Translations under genes and position numbers: made by a program
From: Rutpela maculata
Taxonomy: Eukaryota; Arthropoda; Insecta; Coleoptera; Cerambycidae
Length of the DNA stretch: 64,000 nucleotides
Direction of reading: 5' to 3'
NCBI GenBank assembly: GCA_936432065.2
Contig: OW386293.2
Span: 29,152,234-29,216,233, forward strand
In this document: one piece after another, positions 1-12,299 of the stretch
Layout: every line of letters starts with the position of its first letter
Numbering within the stretch: the stretch's first letter is position 1
The notes under the pieces: model-generated
The model's database searches: none
What the model was told of the DNA's origin: nothing
Seen by the model: the letters and a program-made list of their open reading frames with translations, nothing else

Positions 1-844
1 ATATACTTTGTGAATGCAAGGTACTAATTTGCATTAGTCTAAAGTACCTAGAACAGGCGGAATTAACGCCTGAAGACAGGGAAATTAGCTCCCAGGAAAA
101 CGGCAAGCTTTGCAAAAAGTCTTGGAATCCTGGACAACAACTAGTTGCAGGGTAATTCACAAAAGACCTTTAAGGTCGAGGTGAAGAAAGGCCAACCCAG
201 GGCCAAGCGACCCCTTAAACAATCTACAATCCATTTATCTGAAAAATTTTCTTTAAGGCACCTAAGCACTATTTATTTAAAGAATAACTTTTCTTTTTTC
301 TTCCTCATTTAGTATATGATGTTTCTTAAATCGAATGACTATTTTACCTTTTTAGTAAACTTAGCCGACTTTTATACAGGGCCAATCAAAAAGTGAGAAA
401 TTTTAAAAGTAGGCTATTGAATAAAAAAATGTTAGAATTTTAGTGCCCAAGTTTTTCCTTAATTCAAAAATTAAGGGGAGGAAAGATTAATATGTTTATA
501 ATATTTTTTTTATATGAGGTACCGAACTAAAATTTTGTATAGAGGTATTAGAGATAACTGCGAATCGAATAGGCTATCCAATTTGCTAATAAAAAATTTC
601 GACCCATTTAGAGGCACTTAGTAGGCCTTGAAATTGTGAAAATTACAAATTTTTCAAATAGAGCTCATCGAGCACTATAACTCAAAAAAAATCGGGCAAC
701 GCGTTCCAAAATAATGGGGTATTGTAGCATTAAACCATCACACACTGTATATTTGAAATCAGGGAAAAAAGATCTAAAAGAATATGTAAAAATATAGAAG
801 GTTTTCCATTTGAAAAACAACCTTAATTGATATATTACCTGAAT
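1..844. other. AT-rich stretch without recognisable gene
   Basis: All six frames are closed by frequent stops. I see no coding similarity, no RNA gene and no terminal repeats. Confidence 0.5.
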
Positions 845-859
845 GCAAGCAATTGTTTT

Positions 860-1277
860 GATGAAGTAAAAACATTTTGAGGCCTTTGGTTCTTGTACAC
901 ATACTAAATCAAAATTTCTTTTTCACCCCCTTTTATAATGGGGGTGGCTAATGCCACACAATTTTTTGAGTCATTAGCTTCTCTTGTATATACTAAATAC
1001 CAATTTTATGGACTCTTATCTGCTTGATTTACCTAGTTACCCCCATTTACCCCAATTTACTCCTTAACCCTTCAAAGGAATAAGATGAAAATATAAATCT
1101 AGTTCCAGATCCCGTTAAAATACATACGTGTACCAAATTTCAAGTCAATATCTTATATGGTTTTAGAGTAATCATGCACACAAAAAGACAGAATTTTTTG
1201 AATAGCAATAAAAACAATAAAAATTTTCAAATTTTTTTTGTCGTTATTATACCTCCACTGGATGTGGAAGTAATTAA
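860..1277 (+). repeat. Dispersed repeat ending in a short hairpin, copy 1
   Basis: This roughly 420-base segment is repeated, diverged but collinear, at 14812-15299, and its middle part reappears at about 28285-28350. Shared landmarks are a 'ggttcttgta' start, a run of C-rich words about 100 bases in, the phrase 'accaattttatggactc' and a terminal stem-loop CTTCCAC/GTGGAAG (here with one stem mismatch) followed by TAATT. A 3'-terminal hairpin without TIRs would fit a non-autonomous Helitron/Helentron-type element, but I see neither a CTAG-type end nor a Rep/helicase reading frame, so the class is undecided. Confidence 0.6.
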
Positions 1278-2254
1278 CATTCGTTATACAAAAAAACTGT
1301 AGTGTGTTTCCTTTACATACAAATAGAGGTTTACACAGCAAAACTGTTAAGTAGGTAGTAGCTCATCGAAAAATAACATTTATTATAAATTAAATTATCT
1401 GGTGAAAACCATTAAATGGTAAACAAGATAGCATAGTGTTTTTGCTTGTAATTGCCTTCTCAGGCTATTTAACTGATCGCAGCAAATAAATTCGGACAAA
1501 GCAGGATCGTGGCGTTTCTTTCTAATGTTCGTGAGGTGTCCATCAGCGGGCGGTGTGCTAGAAGCTATGTTGTGACGTAAGAATCAGTGCAGAGCTATTG
1601 AAATGACACGATTGTTTGGCTCCGTTATGAGGAACAGAAAGAATTACGGTGTGCCGTTAAGAGCAAAGCCATCGACTCACCTCACAGGCTCATCTAAATG
1701 ATATTATTCATATTTTACGCATTGTGGATCATTTAAGAATTGTTATTTGTGAAATTGGAGTATTCCGTAAACGCAGGAAAGGCCTACTAACGAGGATATC
1801 ATCTCGAAATTGAACTAGAAAGTTTTTTTAATATATTATTATTGTTTTTATATAACTTAACTGGTATGGATGTAATGATTTGTGATGTATTCTGTTACAA
1901 CATATATTGGTGAGTTAAGATTAGAAATGTTAAAATTGACTAGGAAATGTAATAAATGCCTACCAGAAATTAAACTTGCAGTGAAAAATTGTAGCAAATA
2001 ATTTAAAGGAAATGAATACATCTTTAAACAAGGTTATAGCTTTCAAGCACTACAACTTTATAAGAATCTTTTTTTTGAGGTCTGAATAGTATAGAAAATC
2101 GTTGGAAAACCAAAAGTGCATATCTCAAAATGGTTAATTTTGTGTTATAAGCAAAAAATAATTAGTGGCTGTATTAGGGAATAAATTTGTTTAAAAATTG
2201 GCATAATAATTAAAAAAAACTAGATTAAATTCATTCAATAAAATAGTATTCACG
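1278..2254. other. AT-rich stretch without recognisable gene
   Basis: No reading frame with recognisable similarity and no obvious inverted or tandem repeat. Confidence 0.45.
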
Positions 2255-2605
2255 TAAACATAAACACATAAACACACCACAAATCCAAAGCCAAGGCTGT
2301 CCGGAAGGGGGTAACACACAGGCTTGTCGAGAGGGGGGGGTGCGGGGGTGATTCCTCCCGGGCCCGGGCTTGTTTGGGGGCCCGGTTTGGAAATGTTGAA
2401 AATTTGTATTACAATTTTTTCTTGGTATATTTTATCCCCCCCCTCCATTAAATTTTTTTTCTGATTTCTGCCCCTCGCTTATCATTTTTTTTTGGGATTT
2501 CTCCGCGCTGCTCGTCAGTTTCCACCGGGCCCTTATTTTCTCTTCACGGCCCTGGTTACACACTTGAAAAGCGCAGACATACATCTATCTATACCCACCG
2601 ACATT
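2255..2605 (+). repeat. Dispersed repeat interrupted by a hAT MITE
   Basis: The outer parts (2258-2318 and 2555-2600) match 59105-59225: both contain 'aatccaaagc', 'ccggaaggggg' and 'cgcagacatacat' in the same order. At 59.1 kb these words are continuous apart from a small junction; here they are split by a G-rich insert with hAT-type ends. The 59.1-kb copy therefore serves as an approximate empty site. Confidence 0.6.
2319..2554. mobile_element. Non-autonomous hAT element (MITE)
   Basis: The insert begins CAGGCTTG and ends GGCCCTG. It is flanked by GTAACACA and GTTACACA, an 8-base target duplication with one mismatch, as expected for the hAT superfamily. It is 236 bases long and has no coding capacity. 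It contains long G and C runs and inverted forms of the 'GATGAGCGGGG' word that also occurs in the hAT-type elements near 10.9, 30.0 and 33.4 kb. Confidence 0.7.
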
Positions 2606-3033
2606 ATCATTCCCAATACACGATATACCGGGGACAACATATACCGGGGACAACAATATCACTATCATTTTGCCCCTTGTTTTTCAAGACATCAAAATGA
2701 AACTAGGCGTAGTTAATATAGACGTAAAACGGCACATTTTGACGGAGACATCAATTCTTGATTTTTAAATGGAACATCCTGTATATTACTGCATTTTCAG
2801 AATCCTCGGAAAATTCTGGGTGGGTTTGAACTATTTTGGTGAGTTTTTACGCTGACTTGATTTTTTAGAGCCAAGTTTTGTTTTGAATCTAGAATACTGC
2901 GATTAACTTTAAATCAGCATAAACGACATAAAAAATAATGGAGAAATACAAATTTGACTTTTAACCAACAAATTTAATAACTATGTGCATTCTAATCTTT
3001 CGAAATTAGTTTCTCGCAAAAACTTTTTTTCTT

Positions 3034-3357
<324 letters not shown>

Positions 3358-3817
3358 TACATACACATACATACACATAAACATATAAATTAAATATTAA
3401 ATATTAATAATATACATACATATAAGAGTACACACCTGCTATTTAACATAATATAAAGTAGGTAATTGACATATAGAATAAATACAACAATGTTCAGTAT
3501 GCATACTCAGATACATTATTTCTATTCGTTGCGAGGATTCAAGGAGTCATTTTGTTCTGCTAGAAACAATCTTTTGTAGGAGTGCTTAAAAGATGTAATG
3601 GATTTATGGCACCACCTGCATGCAGCACCCCCTCAGTTATACAACTTTTCAAGGTCAATCCAACGGTACGTCAAACTCAAAATCCATTGAGTATTAAACT
3701 CAAAAAAACTTATTATTTGTTTTTCACTATGCTAGAAAAATAGTATAAATGAGTAAGCCATGAAAAACAGAAATTGTTTGATAGTTATAAAAATTTTTAT
3801 TAACAAACAATCCAGTT

Positions 3818-4100
3818 TTGTTAATGAGTAGTGCAATAATTGCTTGTTTATTCGTGGTAGATATCTTAATAATTTACCGTGAATGCCGTAAGAACACAAC
3901 AGCAGCTAAAAGTCTGTATGAGCAACGATATTCTGAAAGACACCCGTGCAGGCAATATTTCCCATTTTTAGAGAGGAAATTTAGACAAGAAAGAAAATCC
4001 CGACATCCACAATTTTGTTATCGATGAAGCAACAGAAATCAATGTATTGGCTTGTGTTAATTAAATCCTACTAGACCAAGAGCCCGCCGACCACTAATTG
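3818..4100 (+). pseudogene. DUF4817/HTH remnant of a mariner-like transposase
   Basis: The frame from 3818 reads a helical segment, YRECRKNTTAAKSLYEQRY then SERHPC, followed by LERKFRQ. This is the usual layout of the DUF4817-type helix-turn-helix that heads many insect mariner-type transposases. In a second frame just downstream come the words INVLACVN and NPTRPRARRPL, matching the linker and second HTH of the same family. Stops and frameshifts interrupt it, and no catalytic DDE domain follows. The DDE-domain remnant near 38 kb is of the same general kind, but I cannot say they are the same family. Position inside the 2.6-5.4 kb fold-back suggests it is that element's decayed gene. Confidence 0.5.
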
Positions 4101-4540
4101 TGTGTAATAAGTTCAAGCCCAAAATGTGTGAATTGTTGTTCATTTGCGGTAGTGGAGCACAGAAATGTCCATGCCGGCTCTTTTTTTGGTACAGGGATTT
4201 GCGGTAAATCCCCAAATGTGTAAGAAATATGATTTGTAAAAGTATAATAGGTTTAGGAATGGGGTTTGGGGGAATCGATAAATAATTAAAAAAATGATCT
4301 GGCTGACGCAGCTTGCCAGCTCTGGATTCTGGGACACTGACCCTACACATTACAGAAAAAAAGAGCCACAAAAAAGTCATAGATTTATGCATAAAGATTG
4401 GAGGAATTTCTTAATTGACCCCCAAAAATCATGAATCCATTTATTTTGGGTGGTAGGAGAAGGCACTACGTTCGCCCTATTTTGGAAAAAAGTCAGGTAA
4501 AAAACATGATAAGTTTATGAATGGAAATATGGAACCTGGC

Positions 4541-4990
4541 AAGTATGAACCTACTGAGTGTAAAAATATATTTGCCATCTCTGAAATGTGGTACGACAGC
4601 CTTGCCATTCACGATAATTGATGGCATACAGAAGTTTCCTACCGCATGTATTGGTTACCCATGTAATTCGAGGAATATCACAAATTTACGACTGGCAATC
4701 ACAAATTTGATAAATATGAACCTACTGTGTGCGAAAACACATTCGTCATCTTTGAGAAGTGGTGCGAAAGCCATTCACGATAATTGATGGCGTATAAGAG
4801 CTTGCTACCGCATATACTGGTTACCTGTGTAATTCGATGAATATCATACTGATTATCAGAAACTTGGTAAGTATGAACCTACTGAGTGCGAAGATACATT
4901 AGCTATCTTTGAGAAGTGGTGCGAAAGCCTTGCCATTCACGATAATTGATAGCGTATCGGAGATTGCTACCGCATATACTGATACGCCAT
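4541..4990 (+). repeat. Three-unit tandem repeat, about 165 bp each
   Basis: Units begin at 4541, 4712 and 4869 with 'aagtatgaacctactg' or a close variant, giving spacings of 171 and 157 bases. Each carries 'cattcacgataattgat' and 'gctaccgcat'. The last unit is followed by an inverted piece (4981-5010) of the same sequence. No coding potential is evident. Confidence 0.85.
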
Positions 4991-5433
4991 CAATTATCAT
5001 GAAAGGCAAGACCTTTTTCGCAAGAAACTAATTTCTAACGATTAGAATGCATCTAGTTATTAAATTTGTTGGTTAAAAAGCAAAATTTGTATTTCCATTA
5101 TTTTATGTCATTCACGATGATTTAAAGTTGATCGCAACACTCTAGATTCAAAACAAAATTTGGCTCTGAAATCAAGCGAAAAAACTCACCGAATTAGTTC
5201 AAACGCGTTCAGAATTTTCCGAGGATTCTGAAAATGCAATAATATACAGGGTATTCCGTTTAAAAATAAAGATATTGTGTCACTTCCGATTGAACCGGAA
5301 GTTCGAGAATCTTCAAATAGGTCGAAATGTGCCATTTTACATCTATATTAACTACGCCGAGTTTCATCTTAATATTTTGAAAAACAAAGGGCAAAAGAAG
5401 TAGTGCTAGTGATATCATTGTCATCCGGTATAG

Positions 5434-6435
5434 TGTTAATTAATTAATTCTATTCTTATTACATTTTTTCTCTTCCCTTCTTAGTTCAGTTCTTGATCTA
5501 GTGTTGCAGATGTATCACCTCATATGCATATGCTTCTTTTATTCTTTCGTTTATGTTTCGGACCAGTTGTTTGCCTGTGACGCCTTCACCATTTTTAACT
5601 GATCATGTTTGTCAGTCGTTTCCTTTCGTCTTGTAGTCCAAAGCCTGAGTACACTTCTGTAGGGAAGTTGATTTTCTTTATGGAATGGATAGAGGTCTAC
5701 ATAACAACTAATTTCCACTCGGGTGATAGAGCGCCATCTGGTACGTTTTTTGTAATACGCATGTTAAATATTAGTCCAGTCAGTATATATGAAATCACTA
5801 TGTAAAGGTCGACAGTTACTCGACGTCAGCGAGCTCTTGGGGCTTATTAGGATTGGTGAATTCTCGGCACGTTTCGCAACCTGAGTTTGCTGTCACCTTG
5901 AAAAAATGGCTAAGAACCGTTTTTTTTTTTTTCGAATATCTCGCCTTCTGTTGAGGCTACATAAAAAAACAGATACGCCGTTTTAAAGGGCTTAAAATCT
6001 CCCATGTTTCATATGCTATAAATTTTTTTCGCAGGACTGATAGTTTTTTGTTTATTGCGAAAAAAAGTTTGAAATGAGTGCGTAGCTCGTAGTTTTTCGC
6101 ATTTTTCTCGATGTGGGTAACTCCTACGAGAAAATTGTTCTACGTAAAAATCGTAAAGCAGGAAAAAACCTACAGCTTCGTTTTCTTAATTTTTATTTTC
6201 GAACAATAGTTTGCACTACACCGCGCCGCAAAGTGGGCATATCAGTTTTTTTTTAGTGATTAGGAGAGGAAATTCAAAAGACACCAGCCTAGATGTTGTG
6301 CGGCAGGGTAGTGTGAGATTTTTACTCACTAAAACCCCTATCGTCTCACCAACACCGCGGCACAGTGGGCGGAAAATACAAGTCAGAGGTCAAAATTCTT
6401 AAACTCTCCATACCTTCTTGGAATATCTAGAGGCT
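5434..6435. other. Stretch without recognisable gene
   Basis: Pyrimidine-rich words near 5460-5640 and a T14 run near 5920. I see no protein similarity or paired repeat that I can support. Confidence 0.4.
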
Positions 6436-6439
6436 ACTG

Positions 6440-6705
6440 GGAAAATCTTGGAAAAATTTAATTTATACTCGGGGGTGAGATATAAGGGTTGAAAAAAAAA
6501 TGTAGAAAAATTTTGAAATTTATAATATAAAATAAATAGATTTCGAACACTTTGGGAAAAATACTGGAAAAATTTAATCTGTACCCGGGGGTGAGATATA
6601 AGGGTTGAAAAAAAAACAATGTGGAAAAATTTCGAAACTTATAACATGAACTAGAACACTTTGGATATAGTGAAAAAATTTAATCTGTACTCGGGGGTGA
6701 GATGT
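6440..6705. repeat. Three-unit tandem repeat, about 110 bp
   Basis: The word 'actcgggggtgagat' (one copy 'acccggg') recurs at 6467, 6583 and 6689, each preceded by 'aaaaatttaat' and the first two followed by 'ataagggttg'. Spacings are 116 and 106. The array directly abuts the broken end of the reading frame at 6651-7211, whose last residues are translated repeat. Confidence 0.85.
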
Positions 6706-6719
6706 AGAGATGCAGCTGT

Positions 6720-7211
6720 ATATTGTCCCGTAGTCCCAAGTTTCATTTTCGTTGTATGCTTAAGTTCGGGTGTTGTAACTTTTTTCAACAGTTCTGCCGT
6801 CTTTCGTCTTTTAGTTCTCACACTTGATTCATAGTCTTTCACTGGATGGCCTACTCCTTCTGGAATGGCAGCTGAAGTTTCCACTGGAACTGGTGCCAGT
6901 AGCGTGGACACGATGAACATAATTTCTTTTTGCAGCCACGATGAGTATTTATTCAAGAGCTTAGTTTTACTTCTGACCCTCTTAGTCCATCTGCGACTAA
7001 TTTCATTGCACAGCAGATAAAGCTTTTGCTTCGAATCAAACATTATTTCCTCTGCATAATTTTCATCTCCAACATGACAAACTTGGATGTAAACGTATTT
7101 GAACTTATCAGCAGCAACCCCAGTTGTGTCATGCCAAGAATCAAAAATTTTCTGCCGATTTAATTTTATTTCCTCCATAATTAATGAAGTCACTAAGGTT
7201 TCCTCTAACAA
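6720..7211 (-). pseudogene. N-terminal half of the LPP/YGW/CXC multicopy protein family (locus 1)
   Basis: This open frame resembles the N-terminal half of an uncharacterised multicopy arthropod family, recalled rather than searched. Matching parts are MEEIKLNRQKI, then FKYVYIQVCHVGDENYAEEI, then LLCNEISRRWTKR, and the basic stretch SVRTKRRKTAELLKK near residue 130. A candidate acceptor TTTTTGTTAG lies at the upstream end, so it is probably an internal exon. From about 6720 downward the frame runs into the 110-bp tandem repeat, and the residues LTPEYRLNFF are repeat, not gene. The rest of the protein (the LPP, YGW and Cys-rich parts) is missing here but is seen at six other loci in the window. 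The molecular function of the family is unknown to me. Confidence 0.6.
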
Positions 7212-7235
7212 AAACCAAGATTATGCAAATTGTTT

Positions 7236-7462
7236 CGTTTATTATTATTATTTTTTTTTTTCGCGAGTACGATGCTGCACATTTCTTCCGTGTCTCCGAC
7301 ATTCTCACGGGAGAAGCGCCAGCGAAGTATCCACAGCCACTTCTCGCATCCCACAGGGTTAGTGGCTGTAGATTCCAGATTCGTGTGCCCTAAGAAGACG
7401 AAGGGACCCCAGGATAACTGCCTTCTGCATTTGGCCTGTCAACCACTCGGCTGACTACTCGG
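7236..7462 (-). mobile_element. 3' end of a restriction-like-endonuclease LINE (short copy)
   Basis: The segment matches the 3' untranslated end of the LINE at 16.0-17.0 kb: both contain 'gtgccctaag', 'ataac.gccttctgcat' and 'cctg.caacc' in the same order, and both finish on the minus strand in an A-rich tail then TAA repeats (here 7236-7262). It holds only the last codons and the 3' UTR, as expected for a severely 5'-truncated target-primed copy. Confidence 0.6.
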
Positions 7463-8330
7463 CCGACTTATTATTATTATTTTTTTCGCGTGCGCGATAT
7501 TATTATTATTATTATTATACGCGGAGCAGCAGATGCTAACACGGTTTGACCCGGTAAATATAACTAAATTGGTATTTTTCTTATTATTATGGTTTTACTC
7601 TTCAAAAGTGAATACTTAAAGGCTTTGATATTACATAATATTTACTAAAAAATACTGCAAAAATAATTAGAATATTATTAGTAATCGTGCAAAGATGTTT
7701 CAGTTGTTAGATCGCTGGGCGAGCGAGTTTATCGCACCTGGCGATCCATGCAGTTGCATGAATAAATTGCAATTTTATATAGAGGCGCAAGTAGGCGCAG
7801 CTTACCTTTATACAGGCAGACAGTAGACACTTCAACTAACGTCACTGCGAAAAATCACGGCACCCTGACGCACCTGGAACTTTGTAAGTCTACGCAAATT
7901 GGAACTTTGTCTATAACACTTATCTTTTTACACTATTATAAACAATGTTCTTAAACTAAATAATTTTCTAAACAAATTCAACAGCCTATGTGGTATTCTT
8001 CACTATATACACGTGTCTTATGCACAACACAACAATTCACGAAGTAGTCAATTTGTAATTATCTCAACGCAAACTTTACTATTATTTCATCGTATTCGAA
8101 TCTCGGAAACTAAGCATCGACTAAGGGCTACTTCGGCTTTCGACATCGGAGGGTAAAATGGGCCCAAGGTTGTTATTGTTTCCATTCCAAGAAGGGCTGG
8201 CATGTTCTCTACCTGCTAGATTAATCTCGGGGGTAGATTGCAAAGTTGGTAATTTTGAATTTTGGCCGGTACTTGTGAAATTTTGCACACTGTGCGCGGA
8301 ACCGTTCGCTTAGCGGCTTAATCCATTGTC
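7463..8330. other. Stretch without recognisable gene; (TTA)n tracts
   Basis: Two TTA microsatellites lie near 7463-7480 and 7498-7517. The remainder holds no reading frame or paired repeat that I can support. Confidence 0.45.
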
Positions 8331-8349
8331 ATTGTCGATCGACAGAAGT

Positions 8350-8800
8350 TTATTCGTTCTCTTCGTCGGATTCGTTGTTGACGCCGTCCTGCACACAGAT
8401 TTTCGGGAATTCTGTAATGTTGTCGCAAATTTTACCGCTGCAGTTTTGACATATAACGGAGCATTTCATTCCAGTTTTGCTGCTCCGCAGTTTCCTTTGC
8501 ATTTACAGGCTATTGATTTTAAAAGTTTGTCGGGTGATAGTTTTCGGTTCTAGCCCACAATTTTTCCTGGTTTCTCCGGATCGTGAAAGTTTTCAAGCCA
8601 CGTTTGCACTTGAAGGTACGTCCTGAAAGTGTGTTGCCGGGCCGCATCCGATGGTGGTGGAAGTGATGCAAGGTTGTAGTTACTCTTAAAAAACGTTTGT
8701 GACGTAGCGAATTTAACTTTTCTTGTGTTTCATTTTCTTCGTATAAAGCAAGAATTAAGGTTTCCCCGCGGCAGCGACAAGTTCGGGGCAAAGTTTCTTC
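8350..8800 (-). pseudogene. LPP/YGW/CXC family, C-terminal half (locus 2)
   Basis: Read on the minus strand in three successive frames, this is the C-terminal half of the family: LILALYEE..LNSLRH, then LASLPPPSDAARQHTFRTY and LQVQTWLEN, then LLKSIACKCKGNCGAAK, then KCSVICQNCSGKICDN and the acidic tail NESDEENE before a stop at 8350-8352. The Cys pattern (CKCKGNC...KCSVICQNCSGKIC) is a CXC-like zinc-binding arrangement. At least two frameshifts and one in-frame stop make it a pseudogene. It is arranged head to head with locus 3, which begins about 50 bases beyond its upstream end. The nearest relative in the window is locus 5, which shares the LPPP and QVQ.WLG-type words. Confidence 0.75.
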
Positions 8801-8819
8801 TTTTTTTCAAACTATTTTT

Positions 8820-9322
8820 CGTTCAAAAGCTTTTCTTTACTTCAAAAAATCGCAGTCTACAAAGTCTGCCCCCAATAAAAGAGGCACTAAGGCAGCATTG
8901 TCTTCGTTCAGCATACCAGGCAGGACAAGTTTGTGGCTGTGCGTGGTCAGTGATGGAGGACATTCCAGGGCCAGAAGGATGGGGATGGACCATGATTGCT
9001 GGGGAGTGGACGCCGGTCTGGTCTTCCATTATGGCAGCCTGCAGAGAATTGGTTAAGTGCAGTTGCTCTGGATGCCTTACATGTTGCTCCTGTTCTAAGG
9101 CCAAGGTTTCGTGCACGCTACTTAGCACTAACTACACTGGGGGTCGACAATGCCGCAATAAATACAATAAAAGGCATAGGTTTAATTGATTATTTTTAAA
9201 TTCGTTTCACAGTTTCAAGGTCATAATATTGTGTTGTTGATCCAGTGCCTTAATATGATAATATATAATCATTTTGTTCCAGGAATGAATGGGAAGATGA
9301 AGAAGATGATTGCGTGATCTAG
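8820..9322 (+). CDS. LPP/YGW/CXC family, C-terminal two exons (locus 3)
   Basis: An open frame from about 8820 encodes SLQSLPPIKEALRQH, a YQAG...W segment, the GWGW core, EWTPVW, and a Cys-rich end CRELVKCSCSGCLTCCSCSKAKVSCT. A clean donor (CATAG|GTTTAA) lies at 9179/9180 and an acceptor (TTCCAG|GAATG) at 9282/9283. Joining them keeps phase and adds an acidic tail ending EDEEDDCVI before TAG at 9320-9322; the intron is 103 bases. The 5' half of the protein is absent, since upstream sequence is antisense to locus 2. Within the part present I see no internal stop, making this the best preserved of the C-terminal copies. Function is unknown; the CXC-like Cys cluster suggests metal or DNA binding by inference only. 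Confidence 0.7.
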
Positions 9323-10864
9323 AGTCATAAGAGCTGTATAGAATCAGTTCATTTACATGAGTATTTCTTAGTATTTAGTCGTTTTTTGTTTGTAAAAAAT
9401 TGTTTTCTTAATGTAATAAATATTTTCAAAATATTTAAAATCACTGTTGTGTATGAAAACAAGTCTTTCTTGATATGTGGCAAAAGAAGGGGGTATTGAG
9501 CACAATTAAAAACTTACTGTTAAATGAAATTCGTAAGAAAAGTGAAATTTTCAGATTTTTGAAAATTGCGCAGAATCCTTAAGGTGTATAATAGATAAAT
9601 GTATAGGGACAAAAAATGTCCTCTTTACAAGAGCTCTCAAGCAAGAAAAAGCAAATCGAAATCGGACCATTAGGGGCTGAGATACAAAAAAAATAGTGCG
9701 GCTAATGGCGGCCATCTTTAATGGCCGCCATTTTAGTGTTCTCCATGGATTTTCAAGTGGCTCCCTAACTTGAAAGTTACCTTTTGACATCAACTATGAC
9801 CACGGAAAATGGCACATTCCAATCAAAAAGTGCAGCTTTCTTTGGTGTACCCGACGTACTAAAGGAGTTCCTGAAATATTAAATAAAAGCCAACTCTAGA
9901 CTTCGAAGGGCCGTAGCTCCCTTAGGAAGCATTTGCGGACATATATTTACATGAATTTTTTTTCATAGTTTTACATGTGGAGTATGCACGAAAAGTTGGT
10001 AACCGTTATTTCCGGACACCTTATATAGTAAGGAACGGCCATCCATCATAGTTGCTCACGTCATTGCAGGAAAACGTACCACATGACGGTTCATCACCCG
10101 ATTGAAAATTATTTGTTATAACCACCTCTTACCGTCCTACAAAGAAAAATGAGGGTACATCAACTTTCCTGCAGAAGTAGGTACACCCAGGCTCAGGACT
10201 ATTGGACACATCGATTACTTAAGCTTATACTTTCGATAACATTTAGGAAATAATTTGTTCAGTTCCATTGCTACGTGCACATAGAGATAAAATTAGGTCC
10301 GTTCAGTAAATACATCTGATTTATAAATATAAATTTAGCTTTGTCCTAGGGCCAACTATCCTCGTACCAATTATTTACGGCCAGATACTCCACAATAAAT
10401 GTTAATCCATCCAAGCCCGACAGATTCAGACCGTCTCATAGTGATTCAATCCCACCGTTCACCTGATAAGTATTTTCATCATTATTATTAATTACTCAGA
10501 ATAATTGAAACAAAACGCCGAACTGTTTCTTATTGAACCGTACCTCGAATTAATTCATCCGTTATTATTAATTAGAAAACGGTAATTTGTGAATTTACAG
10601 TGCAACGAGAGGTTACTATTGTGCATTGTACAAATAGCGAGTAGAATAAATTATGTTAAGCAGCCAACAGACTGTGGCCGTATCATTTTAAGATTCTAGA
10701 TTTCAATAGATGTTACAGAGGGATCTATTCATGATAACGTTTTTTATAAATAGTAGGTAATAATAAATTTATTTAATTGTTTATGTTTAATTAAAGACTG
10801 CTTTTAGATGTATCAAACAATATATGAGAAATATTCTACATATGTTTGGGCTTGTTAGGCTTGT
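9323..10864. other. Non-coding stretch with one GC hairpin
   Basis: The first ~120 bases look like the 3' UTR of locus 3, with an AATAAA-like word near 9416. At 9706-9734 there is a hairpin, 'aatggcggccat' paired with 'atggccgccatt'. Otherwise I see nothing I can support. Confidence 0.45.
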
Positions 10865-10872
10865 ATCAAGAG

Positions 10873-12299
10873 CAGAGGCGTAGCTAGGCTACATGGGGCG
10901 ACATACATACATTTTGGGGCCCCCATAGACAATAGTGATACGCAAAACAAAAGATATAAAAAACTTTTTTAAAAAGATATCTCTAAAAAGTGAAATAAAA
11001 TTTCACTCAGTTTTACTAATATCTGTCTACCGCAGGCCCCCCGTACGGGGGGTCTATTGGATACTGAGTTTAGGGGCCCGCCAGAGATCTTGACAATTTT
11101 TATTTTTCAAAGGAAGGGTATCGATAAGCTAAGAAAATTAACCCCAATATGACAAAAAATTTAACTATATTTTTTTTAATATTTCTCATTATTTTAGTAA
11201 AAGACAGGACAACTTAACGCTACAATAAATTAAAAATAAAAATGACTACGTTTTCTTCACGAGAAAAATCGACAAACTGAGGTCAAAATGGCATTTTTTG
11301 GAAAATTGTACCCTTTTTTTTACTATATCGAGTTTTTTAAACATGAGCGCATTTTTTTAGCAGTTTAATTTTTGTATTTTTATATTTGTTGACATCTAAA
11401 GAACAACATGTAAAAAAAACACGGGGGTCCGAGGGCCCGCCAGAGATTTCGAGAATTTTTTTTTTCAAATTTCTCCCCGCCGCTCATCAATTATTAAAAA
11501 AAAAATCGCGCTCATCAATTTATTAAGCGCGGGGGCCCGCCTGTGTATTTGGTACCAGGGCCCATGATTTGATGCTGGGGGGCTGTGTCTACCTATTAGT
11601 GGAAAGTAGCAAGGAACGTACCTTATTACCTAATATCAATTTGACATTGGTGCAAAAATATTTAATTTCAAAAATACGTTTTGTACCGATTTCAAATTGA
11701 TAGTAGGTAATAAGGTACTGTTCCTTGCTACTTTCCACTAATAGACAGATAATATAGTACAGATAATATTAAAACTAAGTGAAATGTTCTTTCTGACTTT
11801 TTAGAGATATTTTTTGAAGGCGGTTCGATTTTTAAACAATATTTTTTTCAACCTCTTTAGTAGCTTCTATTATTTATTTAACTTCTACATTGTGAAGGAA
11901 ACTTGCGGAATTCTCTTTATGTTGGGCACCATGTGAATGTTATCAGAAAAACACTGTTGTTCGTAATTAATCGAAATTACCAGCGAGTCCGCCAAATCTT
12001 CGAATATGGAACATACACTCCACTACTCGTATATGGAGACACACTGATACAAGTGACATGACAGAAAGCCAAATTGTTTCTAATTGTTCCGCATCGACCG
12101 TGTCCCGCGATGCACTCGAGAGCTCGCGTTCACTCGGGAATGCGAATGAACACGATATTATTAATATTTCGGAAAAACCACACTCCTGCGAATGCAAACA
12201 ACGCGATATTAATATTTCGTGGGACCCGAGGGAGGGGAGGAGGGGGTGTCCTAAAAGCCTGCTGCCCCGGGCAACTGCCCGTGCATAGCTACGCCTTTG
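10873..12299. mobile_element. Non-autonomous hAT element, 1.43 kb, with perfect 8-bp TSD
   Basis: The element starts CAGAGGCGTAGCTA and ends TAGCTACGCCTTTG, and is flanked on both sides by ATCAAGAG (10865-10872 and 12300-12307). TIRs beginning CAGAGGCGTAG and an 8-base duplication are diagnostic of hAT. No transposase frame is present. Inside are GC-rich blocks (11030-11080 and 11430-11540), inverted 'GATGAGCG' words, and a smaller palindrome at 11588-11749 that could be a second, nested MITE. Confidence 0.9.
11588..11749. repeat. Palindromic MITE-like segment inside the hAT element
   Basis: The left arm 'tattagtggaaagtagcaag' and following 'gaacgtaccttattacc' pair with the right arm around 11700-11745, with about 55 bases per arm and a 50-base centre. 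Both arms are nearly perfect, so the structure is young or under gene conversion. Confidence 0.85.

Noticed and set aside
4541..4990. Possible CRISPR-like spaced repeats
   Set aside because: Units are about 165 bases and diverged, in a eukaryotic transposon context; no cas-like gene.
9551..9793. 80-residue minus frame over the GC hairpin near 9.7 kb
   Set aside because: No similarity; the composition reflects the palindrome.
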